A stretch of DNA of 64,000 bases from Isoetes taiwanensis. Lineage: Eukaryota; Streptophyta; Lycopodiopsida; Isoetales; Isoetaceae. The stretch lies in assembly GCA_021234155.1 (NCBI GenBank), contig JAJEKV010000048.1:649873-713872 (forward strand). Direction: 5' to 3'. The notes under the pieces are model-generated. The model saw only the letters and a list, made by a program, of their open reading frames with translations, had not been told where the DNA came from and searched no databases. The translations under genes were made by a program, and so were the position numbers. Positions 26,460 through 39,330 of the stretch are shown one piece after another; the stretch's first letter is position 1; every line of letters starts with the position of its first letter.

Positions 26460-26712
26460 CACCTAGTCCCATCCACTCAAGATGGAATCAACTATAACTT
26501 GCCCAAATCTCCCAGAATATATATGTAACCTAAATAAAGCATTAAAAATTATTAGTGTATGAAAACTTAAATGTTTATATGGAATATATGCGAGGTGCCA
26601 AAGTCATTTTGCATGAGCAATGCATTTTGCTAGAGCATACATGCAAAACAATACATTAAATCATTTATAAAATATTAGCATAAATAAAGTGAAAGAAAGA
26701 AAAAACTTTAAA
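26460..26712 (+). repeat. ~300-bp direct repeat, unit 2
   Basis: Second copy of the unit at 20,376-20,614, with AACCTAAATAAAGCAT and GCATGAGCAATGCATTTTGC as shared landmarks. It carries a few small insertions relative to unit 1. Confidence 0.8.
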
Positions 26713-28069
26713 AGCGTCATTGAAGGACATTGACATAATTAGCGATGGGGCGGGCTTGGGCGTGGGTTAAGTGGGGTGTGTTTTGGGAAATTCATATCAA
26801 CTATTCAAATTTGTGATGTAATACGTTTTAGAAAATATATCTATTTAGAATTATTTGATGGTCTTCACGCTTAAAAGCATTTGTTAAAAGCTCAAGTGCC
26901 TCTCCCCTTGCTTATGCAGTATGATGTAATAATGGCGGTCTAAGAAATCAAATTAGAAATGGACATTTTATTAAATATGACCACGACATCAATATGCTTC
27001 CACATTTACCATATACACTAATGAAAGCATTTTGTACATAAGTTTCTAGTTTATTACTATGAATTATACAAGCGCACATATTCATCACGAGGGTGACCGG
27101 GCATCGGGGAATTTTGTCGGATGGGTATATTCATGAGGTATGCTTCATTTTCGCCATAGAAGCGTTCCTCATTTGTGGGATGTGCTTCCACAAATGATGT
27201 ATACAATATAGGGTCTAAGCACAATATTGGGGGCAATTTTTTGTGCCCAGGCATAGGAGTCTTTGGAAGGGTGCTTTATGCCTATTTTTCTAATTTTAGA
27301 GTCCATTAGCGAAGAATAGCCTTGAGCGAAAAAGCGAGCAAATTAAGGAGAGATCGGTAGCCCGCCAAGAATCTCTTCCCAAAATGTGGCTATCCCTCAA
27401 ATTCGAGTTTGTATTTCTTTGCATTTTCTTTTTTTTTTTTTTTCAAACAGATGGATTTGGTTGGTATATCTTTGCCGAATTTCAAGCAAAGTTTGGGGAT
27501 GCAGATCGGAACTTAAGCAAAGAGTTGGGATTCGATCTTGAAGCTGATATACCATAAATCTTGGTACCAGAAATTGAGGCATCGAGTGTTATGGTTGCAA
27601 AAAATTATCAATTTTAGGAACCTTCAATTTTTCCTTGTGATAATGTAGTTTCCCTATAATTGAAAAAGAGAGTCCTGCTGGCCATAAGCATTTGTCCATG
27701 TATTCAAGTAAAATGCAAATGTATCTCACCAAATGGAAACTTGCGGGGAGAATAATGTTTGCCAAAATAAGGATCGGAGGAAGAGAAAAGCGGAAAGATT
27801 AGCACTTGAATGCATCCGGTCCTCCTGGTGGCCACTTTCGAACCAAATAAATTGGCAAAAGGTATTTTGGATAATATTCGTAGTGTATGCAGAATTTATT
27901 TCAAGATGATAGGGATGAAATCTTGGCAAGAGCGCAGTCGGGGATTGCGAGGAAAATTGGCATCATGGCACACAAGGAATTGTTTGCTGGTTAGGCAAGT
28001 TGTTGATAATGTGAAGAAGCGGACTTCAAACTAACAAACTAAGAAGGAACCGAGGATATGACACAAAGC
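26713..28069. other. No gene recognised; one diverged MITE copy
   Basis: AT-rich sequence with a poly(T) run near 27,430. It contains a diverged relative of the 316-bp inverted-repeat unit (27,075-27,215). The frame at 27,810-28,034 may be the 5' fringe of the transposase that follows, but shows no motif. Confidence 0.4.
27075..27215 (+). repeat. Diverged fragment of the 316-bp inverted-repeat unit
   Basis: Shares, in order, CATATTCA..CAC, GGGCATCG, TCGGATGGG.ATATT, CGTTCCTCATTTGTGGGAT and GTATACAATATA with the copies at 15,087 and 61,062. The outer ends are lost. Confidence 0.55.
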
Positions 28070-30410
28070 AAGATCATCTACTCTTATAATGGCGGTTAAT
28101 AATGCTAGCAACAAGTCTCGAGTTGCAAAGACTTTAAACATAAAGAAGAATTTGTATCTTTGCTTTGGACAAAGGAAAGCAGCTGCAATTGGTGGGCCCT
28201 GGTCCATGTTTAAGAAGGCGGGATAGAAGTGATAAGCTCTCTTTTAAAAGATGAGAGAAGATATATAGTTCTTGGGTTTCTAACACAAGAGTATCTCCCA
28301 ACAAGAAACAAGTTGTGAAGCTTAGGAGAACCAATGAAGGAGTCAAGATTTTGAAGCCATATAGGTTGCATCCATCCACTTTTTGGAAGAATCTCATGTT
28401 AGTGAAGTTTGAAAATATTTTAGTTTTGAAATTCTTAGTAGTGTCAATTTACTGCTACATATGAAGATTTGAAGTGTAAATGTTCTGGTTGTTGAATATG
28501 CTTTTATATTATGGCTACAATTTGTGTGGCTTGACCTGCAAGTTGTCTTCTACAAAAAGTTTTAGAAACAGAATCCTGACATCAAAATAGATTTGAGAAG
28601 GTTTGAGTGCTTGAAACCTTTGTTTGTTAGGAGACTAAAAGATCGTGAAACTTGCATGTGCATTTATCACATGAAGATGGAATTTGTGAGATAGACATTG
28701 AATAGAATTAGAAGAGACATAAACACACATGGAACAAATTGTAAGTGCAAGTGTTCAATTTATGGTGCTGGAGACCTTTGTGAAGCAAAGGAAGACTTTA
28801 ATAGTGTTAGTGAACTATGGAGGTCAGCTTTGGTATGTTCTAAAGGCGGATGAGGATCTTTGGCACAAAGCAAATTATCTAGAACTTGATTGTAGCTCAT
28901 GTGGAATAAGAAAATTCAAAAGATGTCCAAAGGGAGAAGAGCTCTTAGGACAATCGATTGGAAGAACTTTGAGAAGGTATGTACATGCTTAATTCATTGT
29001 GTTTGCATTTGTATTCAATATTTGAAAAAAACATGCAAGCGATTCAAATAAAATCTGAAACTAACAATCAAAGCTGTATTTTTATTCTTTGCAAAGTTAA
29101 GGAGACAATAAAAAGGAATGTGGGAAAGGATGGTTCCATCAAAAGAAGACCAAGGATATCATGAGGCCAGTCTACAAAACAACAACATTGAAAGAGTTCA
29201 TGTCTCATCTTTGAATCTGTTATGAAGCAGTTCATTCCACATAATTACGGTTAGGTGGCAAGCGAGAACAATTTAAGCTGTCTTCAAACATTTCCAAAAG
29301 ATGCGTGGTTTACATTTATAGATTTTTGCCGAGAATTTCTCCTTCAAAGTTCAACAAGAAATCCAAAGCATGCATTGGCATAATGACCAATGTTCCATCC
29401 TAGTTCATATCACTTCTGAGACATGCCAAAGATTACGAAATCCCACGGTATCAAGATTGGTGACGAGAAAAAATGTCAAAGAGACACATTTCTATATATC
29501 AGGGCGACAAAAAACATGACAATTTATTTGTCCGGCATTGTTGCAAAAACATCCGCGAGTTTTTGTTGAGCAAGGGAGTTAATTTGTCAAAACATGTGTT
29601 TTGGTCTGATGGATGTGCCTCCGAGTTCAAATCTTCTAGAGCTTTCTACTTCTTAAAGTGATTCTACAAAATTTGAAGGGGATTAAGATCACGATTGGAA
29701 CTTTTTTGCCACATCACATGGTAAAGGGAACATGGCGGGGTTGGGCTGTCATCAAGCGAATATTGGCCAGTGAAATGCTTAAAGGACGGCACACCCTTGA
29801 ATCTTTGAAGATGTTGTCAACTTTTCTTATTTCTTATTTGGTTGCAAACAAACTTCAAAGGAAAGCAACACACAAAGGTATTAGTTTTATTCCATAGTGT
29901 TGAGTAATTTTATCTTGAAATTCTTTCTTACACCCAAAACCGTTTATTTTAGGTTTGGCTTGTTAAGTTGGGTGATGTGAGCAGAGATTTGCCATATGAA
30001 TGTGATACTTTACTTGGCACAAAAGATTCGGTTAATCGGGGCCTTCTTGCCAAGATAGGCCAACTGAAATGGCACATAGGCATCTCTCATGCTTTTGCAG
30101 ATTTTGTTGGAAATTATGGTCTAAATGTAGACATGCATCTCGGCTTGGAGATTATTCATTGTCAACCCCTGATTCCTATGGTCTTGGTAGGAGTCTCTTG
30201 TCCCACCAATGCGGTATATGGGGGGACAATCAATGGAAGCGAAATGGTTGAAGTAGGTGATAACTTTTGTTGTGAATCGAGAGGAAGGAAATGATGAGAA
30301 TGTGGATTTCGGATAATCAAGTGCATTGAACCTAAACATATTGTGCAGCATGCATTCAAGGACTATTGGGGGTCTAAGTTCAGCTTGGCGGCGGGTTGTC
30401 TTGTCGGGGT
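28070..30410 (+). pseudogene. Unclassified transposase-like protein
   Basis: A decayed long coding region read across frames. In order: KSRVAKTLNIKKNLY (28,110), TRVSPNKKQVVKLR (28,280), FECLKPLFVRRLKDRETCMC (about 28,607), CKCKCSIYGAGDLCEAKEDF (28,740), SVSELWRSALVCSKGG, a Cys pair in LDCSSCGIRKFKRCPK (28,885), VFWSDGCASEFKSSRAFYFL (29,600) and, after a frame change, LELFCHITW or HMVKGTWRGW. The SDGCAxxFK motif followed by a H-x-KG-x(2)-G stretch is known from uncharacterised transposase-like proteins of plants and invertebrates and looks like part of an RNase H-like DDE core (inference). A LGDVSRDLPYECDTLLGT segment ends it. I found no clear terminal inverted repeats. Confidence 0.55.
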
Positions 30411-32715
30411 AAATATTAAAAAGTTCATCGGGAGATGGTAAGTATGGTTGTTAGACAATATGCTGATGTAACTTGCTATACACACCTTGTAGTTTGTGCA
30501 AAGGTTGAATTGCGGTGCACATGGTGAAAAAGGGTGTGTTACGCCTCTCGGGCGATGCGCATGTAGGCGGATTATTGAATATTTGCCTCCTCCTTCATCA
30601 GAGGCACTTTCATTTGCCGACCCTAGTGAGAGAGGAGGATTGATGCGATTGAAGTATGCTCAAATGTTGCGATTTACGCATATATGTTATCATTGTATGC
30701 ATATACATTGTAAACTTGGACAAGCTGTATATATCATTTACGCATATATATTGTAAACTTGGGCAGCTGTTTCTTCTATCAAAATAGTGAACTCTGTATG
30801 TGAATAGGTTGCTGGTAACAAAACCATATGGTTCATGTGTAATATTGATCAAGTGTCTTCCTTTTTCTTGCTTTTCTTGTTGGGTGCCTGGATTGTCAAC
30901 TACTGTAAGGAACTAGTGTATGGAACAAGTGTTTAAATAATGAAGTGAATAAGTGTTTAAGTAATGAAGTTCTACAAGTAAACAAGTCCATTATTTCCTA
31001 TCATCCTAGATGGGTCATTTGTATAATGTTTAAGTTTGTTGATAAATAATGTTTAAGTGTCTTGATTATTTCATCAAGTGATGTTGTTTAAATATTTAGA
31101 GTTCAATAACTTGTGTATCTATTGTTTAAATTTGGTTTTTTACGGCACCCCAAAACTTTTGATTTTTACTTTAACTTGATTTCCTAAGATTTGAGGGTTT
31201 TGGCGGTGGGAAAACAATTCCAATTTGCCAAAATCAGGAAAATGTTCTCAACTTTGATTTGGAGTTTCAATTTTCCCCTTTACGATTTGGCCCTTCTAAT
31301 CAGGCATGCGTAATGATGATGATGAAGGGCATGGAGGAACAAGGTGGCGTAGCTAGGAGCTTTTAATGTCTACATTTTGGGCTCTACACTCTGTCTCCTT
31401 CTCCGATTCATTTGGATGCCATGATCAGTATCAAGCTCGTGGGAAAGTTTTTCGATGATTTTTAATCGTGCGGAGGAGACAAAATTCAGCCTTTCTTAAA
31501 TTTGGCCATTGGTAGGATCGAGGGGGTTCACCTAGATTATGGGGTATGAAACATGTGAGTGCATCAAATGGGTTTTTATTGCCTCTCAGTGCAGTATACT
31601 TAAGAAAAATATAAGGTTTTATAGTTTGAATCTGGGATAGGATACGGAGGAGTGTGGTGGCGCCCGGTGTTGATTCGTATTCATACTATAAAAGTGCGTA
31701 TGTCATTTTTGGTGAGCTTCTCTTTGTTTTGGCTGCTTCATTTCACATTATAAGATTGATTATAGGCTAGCTTATGAAGAGCTAAGACATCGGACATAGT
31801 GAATTTTATGTTTTAATTTTAAACAACTAAGTTAACATGAGTTTACTTATTAAAATCACAATATAATGAATCAACTTCAACTCATACTAATCACATTACA
31901 TTTTGGTACGGATAATATACTTCAAGTTAATAATATAGAAGATATAGTATATATATATGGAAGGAGTTATCAAGTAAAAGTGTTTTGGGCAAATAATTAT
32001 ATGATATGGGCTGCATTCTTTTACAAATAATGTGAGTAGTATACAAAAGGGTTTTCATATCAAAGTATGGTATACAATGGTTTTTGGCAACCTAAAGGAG
32101 CACATGGCATATATACCTATAATAGAGGTGAATTCGGGGCGGATCATTTTAGGGCAGCATAAAGGCGGTATTGTCTTACCCTCATGTTCTTTATAAGCTG
32201 GTTTGTCAGGGGTTGCATGGCGGGGATTTTTGCACGTTTCGGCAAAATAAGAGGATTCGAGCATTTTTTCACAAGTTTTTTTTCTGCATCGTTTTTGCAT
32301 CAACTCTATCTAATTGTAGAAAACCGGGCATGGCCTTTCACGGTGTATTAAAACGACCTCACCGCTAATTTCAGGATAAGCATTTGATTTGATTTTTTCT
32401 GGATTTATTTTGTATTCTGCTTGCGAATCACGGAATTTTATATTAATAAATTTTGTTTGTTTATATATTCGGCGTTAGAAGGACAAAAATTGTGTTTCTT
32501 GCTGATGGTTTTAATCGAGCTCTCGGCTTAAGTACACAAGAGGAAACCGGATATTTCTTTTTTTGTGGTGCAAAATAGATTTGTCATTTGCTCCTTTTTA
32601 TATGTTTATCTAGAGTTTCTAAGGTAAATGTTGGTACTATGATGCTTTATGTCATGCATAATCCTCTCACCTCAAATTTTATGGCCCTTACTTGGTCCTG
32701 CTAGATGCTATGTTG
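30411..32715. other. No gene recognised
   Basis: AT-rich sequence. A short direct repeat (CATATACATTGTAAACTTGG.CA / CATATATATTGTAAACTTGGGCA) lies near 30,700-30,770. The frame at 30,496-30,756 and shadows near 32,171 have no recognisable domain. Confidence 0.4.
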
Positions 32716-35612
32716 TAGCGATACCCTATTTGAACTTACACCTATCATCGGCAGTTGCTTTTGCTCTGCGGTATCTTTGACACAGTAATGCGCAATGGGT
32801 AGCGCGGTGGCCTTCCACCCATAAAAGAGCACTTGTAGCGGGGGAAAACCCGGCGGATCTAGTGTGGTGGACTATGTAATTTGGTGCTGGCGGGATATGC
32901 ATGTCATCAAGCACTTTCGGTGGGAACAACTAATCGGGATGAAGAGATCGACTCGGACCACTTACCACTTTACTTGAAGTTGGCTTGGCGGGTTATGCGA
33001 ACCCGGTGCAACAACTCCTCACATGCCCTCAGCTGCGATTGGATTATGAACATCACGAGGGGCTTATGCCGGATGCTTATAGATGACTGGCAGAAATTTT
33101 GCAATATCCTACACTAGAACAACGGGACAGGGCGGTGATGATGTGCTTAGGGCTACTTGGCGAGAGAGGTGCTTTGGGATAAGCCGCCCGTGACGGACCT
33201 CAAGAACACAACCTTCCACGTAATCAATGGTTTGATCGCGAGTGCAAAGGAACACAAGCTGGCTCCGCCAAGTCCACGGAACCACTTTGCGCCCACATGC
33301 GGTCGAGGCGATTACCGCATCTTCCTTAAAGCTAAGAAAGTCATGTACATTGCGGTAGCATCAAAGGGAAATGTTTTACCTCTGGGGCGTCACCCGGGAC
33401 CTTCTTGCGAAGGGTTCTTAGAAAGCCCGATACTGCCCACGGGGAATATCACTCCCGGCGGTGGAGGCAATACTTGCAACAGCTATCGACCCTCGGGGTG
33501 CACATGCGGCATTACCCTTGCAAAGAAGGCCCGTCTTTGGAAATCTGATTTGGGCGTGAAACAAGGCTTACAACATCTTGCCAATGGGAAAGCCCGAGAC
33601 TTGGATGGTATCTGCGAGAATTGCTTAAGTGGGCAGGGCGTCCATAATACCGATCTTGACCGCCTTGTTCAACAAGGCATTACAAAAAGGCTTCCATTTG
33701 CGGTGGACCAATAGCGAGTTGTTCCCATCTATAAGGCGGGTGACCCACCTTTGCCCGGCCAATTACTAGAACAATCATGAGTGAGTTCGATGTTTGCAAA
33801 AGCGCTTCTTTGGGATTCTCGGCGTGGTTTTGAATTTGGCGAAGGCGAAGTCGCGGGCCCTCACCAGGCGAGGATTGGACCCGGCACTCAACCATTGACC
33901 ACATCTCACCGGCGTTGCGAACTCTTATTGAAAGCGGCCGAGGAACGCCGTCGGGGATCTATATTGTTGCTTTGTGGATTTTTGCGCGGCGTTTGACCGC
34001 GTACCTCGGGAAAAACTATGGGCAAAGGCTGCAATTTGGGGGTTCTGTAGATTTGCGAGAATGCGATTAATGCGAGGCTATATATGAAAGATGCCGGTCG
34101 GATTTGCATGAGACAAAGCCAACCTTTTGATAGTAGTATCCGGGGTTGTCGGGGATGCCCTCTCTCCCCAACATTGTTTGGGCTTTATATTGATCAATTG
34201 GAGGCTTCTGGCGATAATGGGGCGCGATGGAGCTCACCTTCTCTATCAGATCATCGGGCGGTTAATATATGCGATGATATGGACCTCTAACTTACACACC
34301 AGCGGACATGCAGCGACATCTCGATGCCACGGACACGATACATGGCGGTGATATGCTTGGCGTCAGCACGGCCAAGACTAAGGTGGTTTCATATCATCTT
34401 CCGTCGGTAGGGTCCCCTCGCCAGGTTACCAAGGCGAGAATGTGGAAGTTGCATCCACATACAAGTATTTGGGGTGGAGTTTCCTTCTACTATGCCTTTG
34501 GGACACATCCATGCGACTACAGTGGTGGCGGTATTTTGGAAGGCACTATATGCAGCATAAAACAATAGTCATAGGCGGAGTTGTATGATTGGGCCCATCA
34601 GTCCACATTTCAAGGTCTTAGTAGAACTGTCCTTTTATACGGGGTGGAAGTATGGGGCCCAGGCGAGGTCGAGAAAGCCTTCTTGAAATGCGAGCACTAG
34701 GGGTGAAGTCCACAGTCCCATATCAAATTCTCTTTGCGGGAGATAAGATTCTTGCCTCTTGAGGTGACCCTTGATAGCCACATTGTCTATCTTTAGAAGG
34801 TGGTCAATATGGGCGATGCTTCGTCTCCCTAAACTAGCTTATATCATGGCAATGGGGCCTTGGCCCTCAAGGGCCTCTTTTGGAGGAAAAGAGAGCTCAA
34901 TGGTTGGCTAGATGGAATGTGCGGGAGCACAAGTGCATACATATGCAAGCGGCGGTCGCCATAGCTTGAGGCAATATCTTGGCGCTTGCTTCCTCGGCAA
35001 GCTTTGGGATGCCAATGCCCTTGAACATGTCAAGGCGGCACACTATCGGCACCACATAAATCCCACATTGGAGCGAGGCCGCTTAATGCTACTGCGTACA
35101 TGAAAAGCCCCGGACTCATTGCCTCCATTACGCGCGAGGGGCACATCATCTTGAGGTGAGGCGGGCGGATGGATTGGTGAGCCCGCCCGGGGCGGGGGCT
35201 CTGTCAATCTTTGCCAAATGGGAGTCATTGAGGATGAATCTCATACCCTTTAAAGTTGCCCGGCATATGATCAAATCCGGATGCGCTATCTTTGAGTTGG
35301 TGGGGCTGGCCAGCCATTACATGTGACATTGAGCACGGCATCCGTGCAGTCTTTGGGATCATACAACCGAGGAGGTTATGGACATGCGAGATCAGCTATG
35401 TCCTCGAGGGCACACTTGACATGTATATATACATTGATGTATACTTATGCGGTTTGGCCGACATTCTTATTCTGCCCGCGGTTTTCCCTCGAAAACCCGC
35501 CGGGTGGGGTTTTTTTTGGGACGATAATAAGTTTGTTTGCTCCTTTGTGGGTCCCATAGGCGATTGGCCTCGGTGGGCCGATAAAAAATCATTCTCATTC
35601 TCATTCTATAGC
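32716..35612 (+). mobile_element. LINE with (ATTCTC)n tail, decayed
   Basis: Endonuclease end: SSVVDYVIWCWRDM and IDSDHLPLYLKLAW (SDHLPL motif, 32,950). Linker and reverse transcriptase: LQHLANGKARDLDGICENCL (33,566), VDQ..V.PIYKAGD, CGFLRGV then an A-FDRVPRE-like stretch (33,980) and GCRGCPLSPTLFGLYIDQLE (34,150, the usual QGCPLSPTLFGLY box). The YADD catalytic box is damaged (ICDDMDL, 34,270). RHLDATD, SVSTAKTKVV-like and downstream pieces follow. The 3' end is rich in CCTCGAAAACCCGCCGGG and GGGTCCCATAGGCGATTGGC, then ATTCTCATTCTCATTCTA instead of poly(A). A truncated relative with an (ATTCT)n tail is at 46,766-47,740. Many stops and frameshifts; not active. Confidence 0.75.
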
Positions 35613-38600
35613 ATTTGTTAACATGGCCATGTGAACTATCATCATATAGTTACCATAGTTTAGAAGAAGATGGAGGGTTGACATTGCTTACATCTTTTAA
35701 AGATTTACGATGTTAATGCGAGAGCTTGAAAGGCCTTCATGCAGCAAAATATGAAGGAAGTTAAAGTGGTTTCCATCAAATTTGTTTGGTTTTTCTATAC
35801 CTATTGCATATGAGATTGAGGCCATCAACACCCTTAACTTAGACATGGACATGACAGGGACAAAGAGCTAAGCTCTGATAACCAACTTGACTTAATGGTG
35901 GTTCTATATTCTTGGTTGCAGAAAATGAATATCAGTCTCTGCCTTTCTACCTTTCTGATCCCAATCATACAGTCTATGTAAATGTGATTGGTTGATACAT
36001 CTATTCAATCTGATAATGTTCTAGATTTCTACATCTATTTCATTGCATGCCCATCAATTTGACAATGTCATAGACTTGTACATTTATTTCATTGCACGTC
36101 GTGTCTTGGGCAAAAATTTTCTTTAATTTGTTGGTTGCAGGTTCAGTAAAAGCAAGGAGCATACTTTTGTATGTATGCCTAGAATCATTAGTACATAATA
36201 AGGTGACCAAGAACTCTACCATGCCTATCAAGGTGCTATATTTTGGAAATTCAAAAGGAACCTCTCACTATTTTGAGTTTGTTACTTACAATGAAATGAA
36301 TTCTAAAGTTCTCTACCCTTTCTTATTTCTTTGCATAGATGAGGTGGTCTTTGTAGGAGCAAGTCCTCTGCTTGAATCCTTATGTATGGACCAGGTCAAT
36401 CTTTCTTATTCTTTGATCTCTTGAGGGCCGAAACATCTAAGAAGGGTCGGGAGAAATCAGGAACATGCTTTAAGCATTGAGGTGTAAAGCTTACCTGCAG
36501 ATGCATGTAAATATATAGCAAAGATAGGAGAAGCAATTGCTTGAGAGGCCCACATAAAAATGCATATCCATCAGGATTTAAGAATTCAAAATATTTTGAT
36601 GCGGGGAGATATTCATCTAAAATTCTTTGCGTTATAGCTCTAATACACAATATACATGGCCTAGGATGGTTCCAACTTCACCAACTCCTTTTGCTTGAAG
36701 TATGAGGATTTGTAATATTTATACCTCTTCACATTTCGGGGGGAATTAAATGCTGAGGGCGGATGCATGCTTTATCCACTTAGAACATGAGCTCGACATG
36801 ATTACGCAACCTCACCATCTCAACATGTGTGGTATGTCATTCTTTAGAATTAGCTAATATTTTTGATTTGATGGCGTTTAATCTTCTACCTCATCGTGTA
36901 TGAGATAGCCGCAGGCTCGAATTCTTGGGCTCCAAATGGGCCCCTATTCCCTATAATAATGGCGATTGTACAATTCTTAGGCTCTAAATGGGTGCCTATT
37001 CCTTATAATGACGGAGCGATTGTAGAAGCAGATTGCCAAGAACAGCATACCATCAATGAAATCTGCGTACTGTACTCTGTTATGCCAACATGCATGTGGC
37101 ACTACTACAAGTTATTTATTGTTTGGCACCATATGGCTCTGCACAGGGATGGTTCAATGACTTTAGGCACATGGCATTTAGATTTGGAGTCTTATGATTT
37201 AATTTGCGTTGATATGTGTTATATGTTTTTAAGCAATAGCACAACAAAAATGTGAAATTCAAAAGATACATCGGACCTAATGAAGGTGGTAATAAGCAGC
37301 AAAGGTGGTTAACATTTACATGTTTGTGCTTTTTTGGCTTTCTAAATTTCCATCGACCACCTAATGAAGGTCTTTGATAAAATTTGGAAGCGTGGTTAAT
37401 AGCATTTTCAAGTATGTCATTTTTCGGCGGGACCAATCCCTTATCTAAATTTTATATGAGTTTCTTCACAATAGTTCATAACATATTTTCAAAGAGCAAC
37501 ATTTGATTACAACTTATGATGAATCTCCGTCCTAAAATGACCATATGCTGCTATTTGGAGTTCAGAACAAAAGTGCATGTATGAGCAATGGTGGCTAAAA
37601 GCAAAAACAAATATGGCTAAAAGAAATGCTAAATCTCTAATTGCTCCCAATTGATATACCAACTTATAGATGTCTAAATTTCACATGACATCAAGACAGT
37701 GTGCCGTATACCTTTTAGCAAACATAGAGGAGAATGAGAGACTCACACACTTATCTGGAGAATTGGGAAACAAAATTGATGTTCATAATAATAAAATAAA
37801 ATTGTGCTTTAAGTTTGCGCAGGGTATAATATGTAGATTACTCTAACATGCTTTAAGATGATAAACAAATGCTAGATCCAAATTCAAACTATTTATTCCA
37901 ACATATGCAATCTAATAAGCAGTGATATGGCACATGTGTTGTGATGTGGTATCTGTAACTATAAAATGATTTTTCTTTGCAAGAATAGTTTTGAGCGATT
38001 GAAATTAATACATTCCATGTACTATTATTGTCGTCATTGATCGACGCCCTCCAACTCAATTATGGTGAATGCATTAGAGTCAATTAAACTTTTTGTGTTG
38101 TGATGGACATCCATACCTATCAACATATACCACAACTATTACAATTCACATTCTATACAACTTTTAATTTTCTTAACATTCAGTTTTAACATCATATTGC
38201 CAAACCAATCTGATATCACCAGGTTTCTTGCATTTCTCTCTTTGCCATCTTTCAAATTTGGCAAGGTATTATAGAATGCCTTGAATTGGGTAATATACTC
38301 GAGAAAAACAGTCAAAATGTATGAGCAAACATCAACCTATGCGTCACAAAGCAAAATCGGTCCCATATATACTTTGCAATATCATGCCCCTGAAGGAGTA
38401 ACTCATCATTAAATTGTCTACTATTAAAGAATTAAATTGCACCTTTAATGCCAACAAAACATATGCTTTATGTTACAACCACACAATTCACGCAATTCAC
38501 GTAATATGCCAACATTAACTAAATACAAAATTCAAACCCTTACAACTTGGCTTAAAGTTTTACATAACAATCATCGCTAAACGACTCTATATCAACCTTG

Positions 38601-38825
38601 ACTTATATGTGGAATCTTAGCTCGACTCTATATCAACCTTGAGTTATGCGTGGAATCTTAGCCATAATTTTGCATATGACGAACAAACCGATTAAGCAAA
38701 CATTTCTTTGGGTATTTTTACATCCTTGCCTACTAACATGTAGCTAAACGCCGCCTGTAGGCAATTGTTGCAAAAATCACAACATACAAATATGCAAGGC
38801 ATGAAAGGTATTCATGTTTTCTTAT
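35613..38825. other. No gene recognised
   Basis: AT-rich. The longest frames (36,092-36,424 +; 36,896-37,255 +; 37,116-37,436 -) lack any domain that I know. An imperfect ~47-bp tandem duplication (CGACTCTATATCAACCTTGA.TTAT.) lies at about 38,580-38,662. Confidence 0.4.
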
Positions 38826-39087
38826 ACACGACAAGGGGGGGTTCACAGTTTTGGGCGTATAACCCATCTGCATGCACGGGAAGGGGGTTTTTTGGACCCA
38901 TTTTCGTACATATACGGTCGGCAGGGGGTCCTTTTTCTGGTATTTTTTGCACTATCCTAGGTAATTTTTATTCGAAAGGGGTCAAAATTTGCTTTTAAAG
39001 ATCCGTATACAGGAGGGTTTTTTGCCACGTCATGCACGCAGATGGCATATCCCCCTTATACATGAGTGAATCCCCCTTGATACACGA
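38826..39087. repeat. MITE-like element, ~65-bp imperfect inverted ends
   Basis: The left side ACAAGGGGGGGTTCAC ... CCATCTGCATGCACG and the right side CATGCACGCAGATGG ... GTGAATCCCCCTTGA are inverted copies with gaps. Length about 260 bp, no coding capacity. Confidence 0.6.
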
Positions 39088-39301
39088 TGTAGCAAGTCAT
39101 TTGGTCATAACTATGTAGAACTACTTTTTAAAGTTCGCTATATAAAGGCAAAGCTTCTCTCTAATAGGTATTAGGTAGTATCATCTGGCAATTTCCTACT
39201 TCAACCACATCATATACATCTCAATATCTAATTTGTTCACCTTCTCTAAAATCACCAATCCATCCAACCAATGTTTCACATTAACTTATATTGGTACCTA
39301 T

Positions 39302-39330
39302 GCCTGGCAACGCCGGGCACCCGTTACTAG
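39302..39330 (+). mobile_element. Helitron 3' terminus, plus strand
   Basis: A 7-bp stem hairpin GCCTGGCAACGCCGGGC (one G-T pair) is followed after 8 nt by CTAG and then T. This matches the canonical Helitron 3' end (hairpin about 6-12 nt before CTRR, insertion before T). The element would extend leftward, but its 5' TC end and size are not determined, and no Rep/helicase gene was found. Confidence 0.65.
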
